From the NCBI RefSeq assembly GCF_026151205.1, contig NC_087080.1:6738797-6802796 (forward strand): a stretch of 64,000 nucleotides of DNA, read 5' to 3'. Each line of letters starts with the position of its first letter. Within the stretch, counting starts at the first letter, position 1. Positions 51,901 to 60,575 of this stretch are shown piece by piece. The translations under genes were made by a program, and so were the position numbers. A model generated the notes under the pieces. It was given only the letters and a program-made list of their open reading frames with translations, ran no database searches and was not told the DNA's origin. Source of the stretch: Bolinopsis microptera. Taxonomy: Eukaryota; Ctenophora; Tentaculata; Lobata; Bolinopsidae.

Positions 51901-54900
51901 CACCGTTATTCCAGTCTAGTGTCAGATTCTCAATACTCCTGGAGAGGTTTTTGTGGTGAGACTGAGGCACAAAATCATTTCTTTCAACATCTATCAACAC
52001 AAACCTTTCAACATTAATTATTAGTTAGTAGTTCACCTGTGAGGTACTTTGGCACGGAGCCAAAATAGAAGATTGTTGAACAGTTGAGTGTTGAAGCAGC
52101 TGACATACGTCATGATACTGAGTTCGTCGACCTCGGGGTTAGCCATGTCGTCTGGAGCTAGCAGAGCTGGGATACTCAGTTCCTCTTCTGCTGTCTGAGG
52201 TGAGAGGGTCATTTTTGGTCACAAACAGGGGGAGGTCATTCATTGGCCACGAGATAATAATATGATACTTTAAACGGAATTCAATATAACAATACTTACG
52301 GCATTGATAATTGAGCATCCTGAAAGACTAAATGTCTAAGTAAAGTTGTCATGAAACTTAGTAAAACTATAAGCTAACCTGCATAGCAGAGGTGATGTTT
52401 TCCACAGCGTTGTTCTCATCTAACAGGTTCCAGTCAGGTATTGAACCAGGTAAGCAGGTTTCAACTAGTGCTGAGAGTGCACGACCGTTGTTCCAGTCCG
52501 TCGTGAAGTTCTTTATGTTGGATTCTGGGATCACCGCCTGCAAGAAAGAAAAAAAACCATTATTTCGCCGTAATTAATTAATAGTGTTAAATATTTATAT
52601 CGTATTCGTTTGAGACTTTTAAAATTATCATGAAACATTAATGATCGTGCTATAAGACATTTTTTGTTTTTTTAATCCTTTCATTGAGCCTAAAATTGTG
52701 CATATCGCTATATCGGAAATTTACCTGTATCCAGTCGAGCATGGCTCTTTTGGCGTCTTCAGCTTGTATGTGATATTTCTGAATGAGCATCCAAACCAGT
52801 CCTAGTATCAGCTTAACATTGCCTCCCATTATTTCTTCGTTTGCTGAAATCATTGATGTTAGCAATTAATATCCTGAATTAGAATAGAAGTCTGTAAAGC
52901 AAATTCATATTCTTTGAAAAATAAAAGATTTCATTTCAAGGATCCTCTAGGATGTCACAAATTTCGCTCTAAATCTCGTTACTATTACGTAAAACAATTA
53001 GTACTCCTACTATTAATCTCACTAAACGTGTAAACTCCCTCGCTATAATATAGCGAGGGAGTTATATTATAATAGAAGGCCCACAAAACGGCCCCAGTAT
53101 AACTGATAGCTAGACTCACAAGTTTCAGTAAACTCCTGATCCACGACCCTCTCCTCCACCAAAAAACCCAAGAAATTCTTCCAGTTCTCCTCCTTCTGCT
53201 GCTCCGTCTCGCACTCCTCGTGGTACTTGAACGGTAGCTCTTTCTCCCTGCACACTTCCACCAGTGCTATCAGTGGGGCAGCAGTCTGCAGGTCCCGGAC
53301 CAGGGACCTCACCAGGGGCTTCTGGGCCTTTACTAGCTTGTTGTTCATCCATCGTATGAAGGTGTGAGCTTGGATACGCGGGGAGTTTTGCATCGTCTGT
53401 TTACTTTTTGCAGTGTTGTGATTATGTGGATTCAGAGGGGATACGTAGGGGGGCATTCACAGGGTACCCTGATATTTTACTCTTATCTTTTCAACGGGAT
53501 TTGCTGGTGTATCTCGTTATTTTTAAAGAGATATTGCGGTCTGATCTATCTTGTTGGAAGAGAGAATCAGAGAATGGAGCAGTGATTTCTGGATCTTCTT
53601 GCTAGAGAGCTAGAGTAACGTGTCACACACAGAGATTAACAGTAAAATAAGTTATATATAACAAGCGGTGTAATATATGAAATATATCACTAGTGCACTG
53701 AAATCCGGATCAAATTTTGCTAAAATAAGCAAACAAAAAATAAACTTTAGCTACGAATAAATTCTTACGATCGATAAATTAAACATAGTAAACTCAAAAA
53801 CAAGTGTCCCGTGATAAAGGAATGATTGTAGCGTACTACGTTCGTATGATAATAAATATTAAAGGTAAAAGTAAAATGAGGCTTTCTGATGTTTTAAACA
53901 GAAATGTCTCAATATACTGGACTTAGTAGATGATATTGTGTTTTAATGTAAAGGAAGGTTAGTTGCAGCCTGTAGGAAAATTAACACTTGAGTAACACAA
54001 TCTATCTCTTTAAAAAAAATCTATGTCGGACAGTAATCTGTCAACTGTTATAATATTTTGAATAAAGCTAGAAGCAGTATAACGTATTTATAAGTCAATG
54101 ATGCATATCTAAAAATTTAGAATATGGAAAATGACAATAAAGATGAACTGGTTTTTTGTACTTGATGATAAAAATAAGCCCTAAAAATAAACCCTCTAGA
54201 CCAATAAAAAGGCCATAAAAGCGAATGGTAGAAGATCAAGAATGTAACACTGAGTAAAGGAAGTAGAACTTGTCTTCCTAAGCAATAATCAGCCTAGCTT
54301 AGCTACAACCTTATTTGGAAAAGTGCCCATTATGTAAACAAAAACTGTGCACAGTCTATGCAATGATGTCGTCATACATGATACTTGTCTACGTTACAAC
54401 TTCTTGGTGCCTCAGTATGTATAGACCAGGTGTTTAGTATGGTGAACCACCGCATATTATGCTAAATCTAGAGTAAGTTATACTGAACATGAATATTGTG
54501 CTAACACTGAAAATAACCACGAAATCTTGTTTCAAGCTACTGTTCTAACTGGCTACATAACAACTAAACACTATAACGGAACGAACCAAAGATTAATCTA
54601 AAATACTACTTTATACTTTATCAAAACCACTCCCAGATACAATACCACACAAAATGTAACAGACCGACTTTCCGCGGTACAATATCTTTCATAACAACAC
54701 AACTTTCAACAATACAACTCAAAGAAACTAATTAAGTTTTCACAGTTCTGAATAACGTCATGAGAAGGTACGGCGTAACGCTCAGCATTCCCGGCACAGA
54801 CATATATAATAATAATATCTTACAATACAAAAACACAACAACAATAGCGCACACAGCTAACTTTGCATATAAAAACTACATGGGTCCAATGCAATGGTAG

Positions 54901-54947
54901 GAGTCCGCCATATTGTCTTAACCGGAAGGGAGAGCGAGCGAGAGAGA

Positions 54948-55003
<56 letters not shown>

Positions 55004-58000
55004 AAATGTGTACTCTCTTAGCTGTTAGCGTTCTTTCTGCGCTAACAACTGATATTTTAATGGCCGTGAGTTACACATATCCCCCAGCAGCTACAGTTAC
55101 AGCTTTATGCCGTGCTAGAGGTACCAATTACGTTGTTGCACAGTGCAAGTGGTCACGTTGAGTGAATTGGGTTCTAAAGAGAGAAAGAGAAAGAGTCTAG
55201 GTTGCATGTGCTGCACTAATTTATACCGCTCGATCCCTGGGTTAAGTAGTATCTCAATTGTTCTCTTCATAACATGTTACAGCTTTACAGGCGCTTGTTT
55301 CATAACAAGTTACAGCTTTACAGGCGCTTGTTTCATAACATGTTACAGCTTTACAGGCGCTTGTTTCATAACATGTTACAGCTTTACAGGCGCTTGTTTC
55401 ATAACATGTTACAGCTTTACAGGCGCTTGTTTCATAACATGTTACAGCTTTACAGGCGCTTGTTTCATAACATGTTACAGCTTTACAGGCGCTTGTTTCA
55501 TAACATGTTACAGCTTTACAGGCGCTTGTTTCATAACATGTTACAGCTTTACAGGCGCTTGTTTCATAACAAGTTACAGCTTTACAGGCGCTTGTTTCAT
55601 AACAAGTTACAGCTTTACAGGCGCTTGTTTCATAACAAGTTACAGCTTTACAGGCGCTTGTTTCATAACATGTTACAGCTTTACAGGCGCTTGTTTCATA
55701 ACAAGTTACAGCTTTACAGGCGCTTGTTTCATAACAAGTTACAGCTTTACAGGCGCTTGTTTCATAACAAGTTACAGCTTTACAGGCGCTTGTTTCATAA
55801 CAAGTTACAGCTTTACAGGCGCTTGTTTCATAACAAGTTACAGCTTTACAGGCGCTTGTTTCATAACATGTTACAGCTTTACAGGCGCTTGTTTCATAAC
55901 AAGTTACAGCTTTACAGGCGCTTGTTTCATAACAAGTTACAGCTTTACAGGCGCTTGTTTCATAACAAGTTACAGCTTTACAGGCGCTTGTTTCATAACA
56001 TGTTACAGCTTTACAGGCGCTTGTTTCATAACATGTTACAGCTTTACAGGCGCTTGTTTCATAACAAGTTACAGCTTTACAGGCGCTTGTTTCATAACAA
56101 GTTACAGCTTTACAGGCGCTTGTTTCATAACAAGTTACAGCTTTACAGGCGCTGTTTCATAACAAGTTACAGCTTTACTGGCGCTTGTTTCATAACAGGT
56201 TACAGCTTTACAGGCGCTTGTTTCATAACAGGTTACAGCTTTACAGGCGCTTGTTTCATAACAAGTTACAGCTTTACAGGCGCTGTTTCATAACAAGTTA
56301 CAGCTTTACTGGCGCTTGTTTCATAACAAGTTACAGGTTTACAGGCGCTTGTTTCATAACAGGTTACAGCTTTACAGGCGCTTGTTATGAACCTGGATTT
56401 GTTAAGACTGAACAAAGCTTCCTTAGTTCTCTTATACAGCTGTTATACACAGCTATCTGTACTGATTATGGCCAGATAATATAGCGTATTATAGTGTATG
56501 CCCTACGATTTACTAAGTATATCGTGAACAACCAGAAGCTGAGTATTGAGATATAGCCTCACTTCACAGGATCTGCTGCAGGTATTCAACAAGTTTCTTG
56601 TAACTGCAGCGGGGGCCATCCAGTCTTATATGGGCCACCCTGGATTATTCATACATGTAGTTGCAGCCTGATACGAATAACCATCTTATTTAACCGATCG
56701 TTAACAATATAAAATATACAATATACATCCAGTCTTATATGGGCCACCCTGGATTATTCATACATGTAGTTGCAGCCTGATACGAATAACCATCTTATTT
56801 AACCGATCGTTAACAATATAAAATATACAATATACATCCAGTCTTATATGGGCCACCCTGGATTATTCATACTATGTAGTTGCAGCCTGATACGAATAAC
56901 CATCTTATTTAACCGATCGTTAACAATATAAAATATACAATATACATGCAAGAAACAGGTAGTGGGTGCCATAACAAGGTACAATAAAAACAGGCGACAG
57001 TAATCACACACAGATAGTACAAAGGAAATTAAATAATTTACACGATTAAAATCATCACTACACCAGCTCCTGCTCGTATTATAATCACACGAATAAAAGC
57101 AAGCAAAGGGGGGAAAAGAGGAGGAGGAGGAGGAGAACGGTTAAATATATGACGAGGAGAGCAACCTGTAGTAGGTCTACACACTGGACATAATGTAGGT
57201 GTGTCGTTAGTGAGGCTATTGTGGGGAGGCAGTGGAGAGAATGACGCGACGGGGAAATCACCATCGTACCACCACTCTGAAAGAGAAGATAGCACTGTAC
57301 TATAACACACACACACACACACACACATACACATTACACGTGTGGTAGGTGATGAGTATCATGGGGCGGCGTGTCACGTGTTCTATAACAAGAGCCCGGT
57401 ATGATGGTTATTTATACATAGTGCCCACTTTATAACACATGAATATATTAATGGCAGTGAGGGTGGGGAGGCAGCAGGCGTGGAAACTAAGTGAAACTCA
57501 GGTCTCGGACAATCTTACATGAATAAATTCACACGAATCTCACGTGCTGCAAAGTGCAGATTTCATTTAGATGAACTAAGTGAGAACAAAAGAACGCTCA
57601 ATTTCTAAAATATTTCAAGAATGAAAAACTAAAGGGGGCACTCACTGTCCAAGTTGAAGCACAAACAAAGATATAAAAAATTCAGAAAACTGAATTCAAG
57701 TTTTTAAAGAACTCTAAAAATGTAAAACAAAGGGCTCTCCCTATCGGAGTTTAAACACAAACAAACAGAAACAAGTTATCGAAAAAGCAGACGAAATAGC
57801 TTACAAAATAAAAATTGGAATACATAATAAAGAAACACACTACAACGTCCGGTCCGTCCTAATGGCGTAGCTGCGTAGATTAAAGCGGAGCTGATGGTAT
57901 ATATATATATATAATAGACAGATGAACCAAGAGTAAGTAACCAGAGTAAGAGAGAGTACTGTAAATATATATATGCTAGCTCCAAGCAGCAGAGCTAATA

Positions 58001-58996
58001 CAATTCTCAGTCGTAGCATAGGTACAGGACAAATGGTTTAATATCGTAATTGTATAATGTATCCTGGATACAGTGTTTAGATTTGAGGGAGGGAGTATTA
58101 TAAGTGAACGTAAAGTATTTTAAATGGAACGTAAGGCAAGAACTTTCTACTAGGGAAATTTGTAAATTTAGGATTCGATCACCGTGGTTAAGTAAGACAG
58201 GTGCAGTCAACAGTTTTAGTTAAATACCAAAATTATACGTTTTGAGATATAACAAAGTAGGTAGGACAGCAGACTTAAATATAACCAATACTGAGTACTG
58301 ATGCAATGTAGAAATGACGTAAAACTGGAATGACATGTGGCAGCGATCAGCTAATAACCCTGTGGTAACGACCAATCAAATTCGTAAATCGCAGTCACGT
58401 GTCTAAACAAATGACGTGACTCCTCCCGATATTGAAGTATATTTTACTTACACATAGCAGTTAAGTTGATCCCTTCAGCGGACATGAATTCAAGAGCAAT
58501 AGACAGGTTTTCCAGTTTCTGAGCGTTGGATTTGGGAGATTTGTGGTATTTAAGTTGTACACCAGTGAGATATTCCAGTAGGATTAACAGGGTGACTCCA
58601 CTTTCCAAGTCTAAGGGAAAAAGGGTGGTTTAGATTTGTTGGGAAGATAAATTATTGTTGTTCCCTATCTCGTATTAAAGCAATTATACTAATTTTAACA
58701 GATTAACTAATTAACCAATTAACTAATTAAAAGATTAACTAATAAGCAAATTAACTAATAGGCAAATTAACTGATCTAATTTTTAATTATGGACTAACTA
58801 AACGTATTACAACTGTCAAATTATATAATTAATTATTGAATATAACAACTGATTGTTTGCCCATACCAATGAAGATGTCGTCAATAAGCGGGGATCCCCT
58901 GCGGTTGAGGGCACTGTTGCACCACCTGGTAAAAGTCATCTCCTGGATCTCCAGGAACCTACCCCGCTCCACTTTGTGGTCTATGAGTACAGACAT
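31563..58996 (-). CDS. filamin-type protein, 3 CH domains + 4 filamin repeats (Jitterbug-like)
   Basis: Isoform A exons: 58996-58867, 58610-58452, 52843-52725, 52537-52379, 52194-52037, 51980-51826, 50547-50414, 50153-49977, 49562-49397, 48913-48818, 42911-42831, 42427-42313, 37592-37404, 32425-32253, 32106-31967, 31628-31563. The sum is 2217 nt (738 residues plus stop) with every phase matching. CH1 is at about residues 14-124, CH2 129-225, CH3 230-336, then four filamin Ig repeats (about 345-728), each ending with the PxSPF-type strand (VPGSPF, VPGSPF, IPNSPF, IKGSPF). It should bind and cross-link actin at the cell cortex. Human filamins have two CH domains; three is the known layout of fly Jitterbug. 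The protein ends soon after repeat 4 (DNGSDIVAR, stop TGA). A possible AATAAA lies at 31029-31024. Confidence 0.85.
32518..33818 (+). mobile_element. Penelope-like retroelement fragment with inverted arms
   Basis: Two arms of about 465 bp (32518-32982 and 33355-33818) are inverted copies of each other and flank a short core. The core encodes a GIY-YIG nuclease remnant on the plus strand. Penelope-like elements are known to end in a GIY-YIG endonuclease and often carry LTR-like copies in odd orientations. The reverse transcriptase is absent, so this is a 5'-truncated copy. It lies in a filamin intron. Confidence 0.72.
33024..33368 (+). pseudogene. GIY-YIG endonuclease end of a Penelope-like element
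   Basis: An open frame of about 114 residues reading YQLICQICNKSYIGETGR, with the paired cysteines and YIGETGR of Penelope GIY-YIG domains, then RAWEHYKS and the conserved KHYLKEH. It ends at TAA just inside the right arm. There is no upstream reverse transcriptase, so the frame is a fragment and not an independent gene. Confidence 0.75.
35072..36392 (-). mobile_element. Mutator-like (MULE) DNA transposon remnant
   Basis: Subterminal inverted repeats match between about 35150-35250 and 36225-36315 (both contain GGGCTAGATCTGGGGTAGAG, in opposite senses). Outer ends near 35072 and 36392 share AGACTTTGGG next to a CCGGA. Between them is a transposase C-terminal fragment. The element is far too short for a full transposase gene, so it is internally deleted. 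Confidence 0.65.
35363..35959 (-). pseudogene. MULE/FLYWCH-type transposase C-terminal fragment
   Basis: A 198-residue open frame. The stretch RTSNMVEGFHRGFKTRVNRP followed by KPSVQEYFRAIKEQQ matches the end of MULE-type transposases (pattern RTNNxVEGxHxxFN, then HPxIWxFIxxLKxEQ). The catalytic DDE core is missing. It is framed by inverted repeats and sits in a filamin intron on the same strand as filamin. It is therefore an exon-like sequence but not part of that gene. Confidence 0.65.
36544..37354. mobile_element. mariner-type palindromic MITE
   Basis: The ends read GGGTGGGCCTCAAAAGTCTA on both sides in opposite orientation and are flanked by TATA (TA target). The two halves are inverted copies of roughly 370 bp around a loop of about 70 bp near 36950, for example AATTAGTGAGATCTCAGCGA in the right arm and its complement in the left. 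It has no coding capacity. Confidence 0.7.
38702..39000 (+). mobile_element. mariner-like terminal fragment
   Basis: TACAGGGTGGCCCAGAAGTA at 38702 is a typical mariner-type end at a TA. The following 200 bp contain broken coding-like sequence with several stops (MAEQAID and ATMHEWR-like words). A second TACAGGGTGTC start in the same orientation occurs at 39125. No matching right end was found, so the limits are uncertain. Confidence 0.35.
40003..40058. other. 24-bp stem hairpin
   Basis: GTTTGCCACACTGTTTAACT and its complement with one mismatch, separated by AATTATTATA. It is isolated in a filamin intron and may be the core of an old MITE. Confidence 0.7.
40788..40851. repeat. short palindrome with pogo/Tigger-like ends
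   Basis: CAGTAAAACCCCGATTTACC at 40788 faces its complement GGTAAATCGGGGTTT ending at 40851, followed by another GCGGTAAATCGGGG. It resembles the ends of the 47.06-kb MITE and marks the left side of the 40.8-42.3-kb repeat mosaic. Confidence 0.45.
40860..41120. repeat. 20-bp GGACATTGGCGGACTCGGAC minisatellite
   Basis: Units of 20 bp centred on GGACATTGGCGGAC repeat from about 40950 to 41118, preceded by ATGTCCGTCTATGTCCGCCT repeats. The same TGTCCGCCTATG array recurs at 42148-42240, and both arrays adjoin TGTCCTTTTTGGATTCTATG (40917 and 42241). Confidence 0.7.
41125..41985. repeat. 860-bp purine (GGAGGA/GACTGA) tract
   Basis: The plus strand is almost pure purine, built of GAGGAGGAGGACTGAGGAGG-like words with CCCAGGAGG insertions. 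The pyrimidine-rich complement is in the filamin sense strand, 330 bp after the donor of the exon at 42313. All long open frames here are composition artefacts. Confidence 0.8.
42129..42299. repeat. TGTCCGCCTATG tandem repeats
   Basis: 12-bp units alternating TGTCCGCCTATG and TGTCCGTCTATG, ending in the same TCCTGTCCTTTTTGGATTCT block seen at 40913. It forms the right border of the mosaic and ends only 14 bp beyond a filamin donor site. Confidence 0.75.
42938..42982. repeat. poly-G tract of more than 40 bases
   Basis: An uninterrupted G run ending in GGCGTGTTAG, only about 27 bp upstream (filamin sense) of the acceptor of the exon at 42911. Read in the filamin sense it is a poly-C tract close to a 3' splice site. 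Its exact length may be unreliable in an assembly. Confidence 0.8.
43801..47049 (+). CDS. divergent GPCR-like gene nested antisense in a filamin intron
   Basis: Exon 1 (43801-44003) encodes an N-terminus with three N-glycosylation sequons and TM1 with a GMIGN motif. Exon 2 (45486-about 45659) encodes two hydrophobic segments (IGDLVTISVTLLPAFPTHLL and a following segment starting ITVCYVSAYG). The last exon (46194-47049) has TM5, a long Ser/Thr-rich third loop of about 160 residues with basic ends, TM6 with TWLP, and TM7. Phases fit: 2, 2, then stop. I could not find a TM4 or DRY-like motif, and TM7 lacks NPxxY, so an exon is missing from my model, or the receptor is highly divergent or decayed. 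An AATAAA at 47308 could end the transcript. Role and ligand are unknown. Confidence 0.55.
44034..45397. repeat. near-perfect 1.36-kb hairpin with poly-G ends
   Basis: Two arms of about 630 bp (44034-44668 and 44750-45397) are almost identical inverted copies around a short AT-rich centre. Each arm starts with a run of G (C on the other side) outside TTCACCCTGATTTTTTTGTG. Flanks read TTAA on both sides, as a TTAA target duplication would. No transposase is encoded. It occupies the first intron of the GPCR-like gene. Confidence 0.85.
47061..47247. mobile_element. short pogo/Tigger-like MITE
   Basis: The left end is CAATAAAACCC and the right end, read in reverse, CAGTGAAACCCC, followed inward on both sides by TTA and CGT-type matches. 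TA dinucleotides flank it on both sides (47059 and 47248). It is 187 bp, non-coding and starts 11 bp after the GPCR-like stop codon. Its left end contributes an AATAAA. Confidence 0.55.
49119..49142 (-). CDS. possible 24-nt cassette microexon of filamin
   Basis: A 24-nt stretch preceded by a pyrimidine-rich CTCCTCCAG acceptor and followed by a GTATGT donor. It starts and ends in phase 1, so it could be included between exons 49562-49397 and 48913-48818 without frame change, adding EATRCDLS. It is a near copy of the last codons and donor of the preceding exon (DATRCVVSG then GTATGT), so it arose by local duplication. Whether it is spliced cannot be told from sequence. Confidence 0.35.
50414..52843 (-). 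other. shared CH1 end, CH2 and CH3 exons of the filamin gene
   Basis: Exon 52843-52725 closes CH1 and opens CH2 (AMLDWIQ). Exons 52537-52379 and 52194-52037 give the CH2 core, with NFTTDWNNGRALSALVE and NPEVDELSIMTYVS, both typical of filamin CH2. CH3 starts LLFWLRAKVP, continues with NLTLDWNNGVNLAYLVEA in exon 51980-51826 and ends EITELNMATYMWQF in exon 50547-50414. CH3 is of the same CH2-like type and has an insert of about 20 residues after KVP. The acceptor before the fifth shared junction is either 51981 or 52005; both keep frame. Confidence 0.82.
50664..51818. repeat. 11-bp satellite CTCCCCTACAG in a filamin intron
   Basis: About a hundred units of AGCTCCCCTAC with ACAAC, TGCAG and TTACAG variants, broken at intervals by CTAGTACAGCTCCC. 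It fills nearly the whole intron between exons 51826 and 50547. On the transcribed strand each unit gives GGGG spaced by 7 bases. Confidence 0.92.
53034..53064. other. 31-bp perfect-arm hairpin beside alternative exon B
   Basis: AACTCCCTCGCTATA faces TATAGCGAGGGAGTT with a one-base centre. It starts about 56 bases after the donor of start-B exon and 190 bases before the shared acceptor, so it would fold in the intron RNA between them. Confidence 0.75.
53120..53456 (-). CDS. filamin alternative start B: first part of CH1, one exon
   Basis: An open exon of 112 codons plus one base with in-frame ATGs at 53456 and 53393. It reads IQAHTFIRWMNNKL and later DLQTAAPLIALVEVC, so it repeats the same CH1 segment as start A but with a divergent sequence. 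It ends EFTET plus one base T at a GTGAGT donor. The phase and the last base are the same as in exon 2a, and it reads into the exon at 52843 (SNEEIMGG). Used with the rest of the gene it gives 2265 nt, 754 residues. It is therefore best explained as a second promoter/first exon. A pseudo-exon is unlikely given its full open frame. Confidence 0.75.
54938..54998. repeat. (GA)n microsatellite
   Basis: A GA/GC-GA run beginning GCGAGCGAGAGAG and continuing as pure GAGA for about 40 bp. Shorter (GA) or (CT) runs occur at 2101, 22280 and 24170. Confidence 0.9.
55269..56392. repeat. 33-bp satellite, about 34 units
   Basis: The unit is ACATGTTACAGCTTTACAGG followed by CGCTTGTTTCATA. Units differ mainly at one dinucleotide (ACATGTT, ACAAGTT, ACAGGTT). 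Since 33 is a multiple of three, several frames stay open for over 300 codons, but this is not a gene. It lies in the filamin intron upstream of start B. Confidence 0.92.
56617..56945. repeat. 109-bp tandem repeat x 3
   Basis: Three almost identical copies starting at 56617, 56726 and 56835, each beginning CATCCAGTCTTATATGGGCC and ending ATAAAATATACAATATA. They differ by a single inserted base in copy 3, so the expansion is recent. Confidence 0.9.
57305..57330. repeat. (AC)n microsatellite
   Basis: A perfect CACACACACACACACA run followed by CATACACATT, in the filamin intron. Confidence 0.85.
58452..58996 (-). CDS. filamin alternative start A: first part of CH1, two exons
   Basis: Exon 1a (58996-58867) starts at an ATG and reads EIQEMTFTRWCNSAL, the classic opening of an actin-binding CH1 domain. 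Exon 2a (58610-58452) continues DLESGVTLLILLEYLTG and ends INLTAM plus one base at a GTAAGT donor. That phase-1 end joins the exon at 52843, completing CH1 with SNEEIMGGNVKLILGLVW. The frame is open for a few codons above the ATG without another ATG, so an upstream exon is not excluded. The next exon is 5.6 kb away. Confidence 0.82.
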
Positions 58997-59837
58997 TGCG
59001 GCCTTCCCGGTCACACGGGAAATTTACTTTACCTAAACTTTGTTGGGAGACGATGAATAAACGAATAAACTGTAAATTGAACGCTTTGAAAATATATGTT
59101 CTTAACTATGATCTGAGTCTGTAGGAAGGTTTTGGAAATATATGATTGATACAAATGATTTTCGAGACCTGCTCATGTTCATTGCACAATTACATCAAGC
59201 AGCTGATAAGGTTATCATATTTGATGATGGTGTGCAGCCTTGTACCTAATTACATAACTAAAACATTATCCATAGTATAATTCGAAAGATTATTTCTGCC
59301 TGTATGTACAACAATTGAATTGTGTTTACATTTAAATCGGCTGGATCTTCTGTAAAGATGAACTCTTTTTGATGCGATTAAAACTTTCTTCTATAGAGCA
59401 CTACTAGCTAATTTCTTGTTTCATTAATTAAATACTTTCAAAAGAGTCTTTAAATTTAACAGATGCTAGACACCACAGGTCAGATATCAATTACCGTTTA
59501 AGGGGGCCGGGGGGGGGGGGGTCCCAGCAACAACCGATTTGACCAAATTTACTATTCAAATCAACGCTTCAGTAAATTTAATGTTTCAGTTGTCATAGTG
59601 ACGACCAAAACCAAGAAACATCTGCTAACTTTTAATTTCCAGGATATGATCGTGAATTCATATTATCTGGTGAATGGTGTAAATATAGTGGTATTTTAAA
59701 CTTTAGCTTAAAATTAAAAATATCATTCCTAGCCAAAATTATTGCCAATCAAAGGTCAGCGCTTATGTGCGAGCGATTTTCATCTTTTTTTCTATCTTCT
59801 ACCTTTTTTGAGCGATCACGCTGAAACATTCAGGATG

Positions 59838-60021
59838 TGTTCTAGGGATCATTTAGCCGAATTTCGAGATAGGCTTTAGAATTTTTTTTTTGATTTTGAA
59901 AATCTTCGACTTGGAAGAATCGTCCAAAAATTAGGTCCAAGATTTTTAAAATCGAATAAAAAAATTTCTACGGTCTATCTCAAAATTCGGTTTGATTGAT
60001 TTTTTAATTGACCCCTAGATT
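59838..60021. repeat. imperfect inverted repeat, arms of about 85 bp
   Basis: TCTAGGGATCATTTAGCCGA at the left pairs with sequence ending TTGACCCCTAGA at the right. Both contain a GAATTTyGAGATAG block and a T-rich run. It lies upstream of filamin start A, after a TTAAGGGGG-type G tract at 59490. Confidence 0.5.
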
Positions 60022-60575
60022 GATTGATTGGGGGACTGGTCCGTAGTACCAGCCAATGTTTACTCAAAAGTAATATATAATTGAAATAAGTTTAGACTCG
60101 ATTTTCAGGGCGCATGATCAATAATTACTTGTGCAATACAATTACACATAAGCGAAGAGAGATATAATATATATATATATAATACTCCAAAAATCATTAT
60201 TGTGAATGGATAATTTTATTTATTGAACCATATGATAGACCGTCATGTCCCAGTTCAATTTTCAATTAAACAAATAATCAAATAATGTGGGACAATTTTG
60301 GAAAACTTAACTAAGGTATAACTAGCAAAACTGCATGTTTTGTTCTAGAAACACACTTTTTTTCACAGTATGATGATATTTTGTAGACATTTGTGATGAT
60401 GTGATGTAACAAATTTTACTTAAATACTTTACTTTTAATAATAATAATAATAATTCTATACAGTTACATAATTGAAACAATTATGGCCCCTTATTGTGGG
60501 CAGAGTATGTGTCTTTGTTGAAGTGTCCTGATATAAACTTATCTGAGTGACTGCATTAAAATAATTTAAGGAGAG

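Larger units (their letters stand above)
53457..58451. other. filamin intron between start A and start B
   Basis: Holds the GA run, the 33-bp satellite, the 109-bp triplicate and an AC run. No further exon was accepted. The start-B promoter should lie just above 53456, but I see no clear core element. Confidence 0.5.

Noticed and set aside
55143-56293. Two overlapping plus-strand open frames of 339 codons
   Set aside because: They are the 33-bp satellite read in frame; a unit length divisible by three keeps frames open. There is no start context, domain or codon signal.
57038-57334. Minus-strand frame starting after a CTCTTTCAG acceptor (EWWYDGDF) as a further filamin exon
   Set aside because: Starts A and B both join 52843 directly in frame and give a complete CH1; inserting this stretch breaks the domain, and the frame continues into simple sequence.
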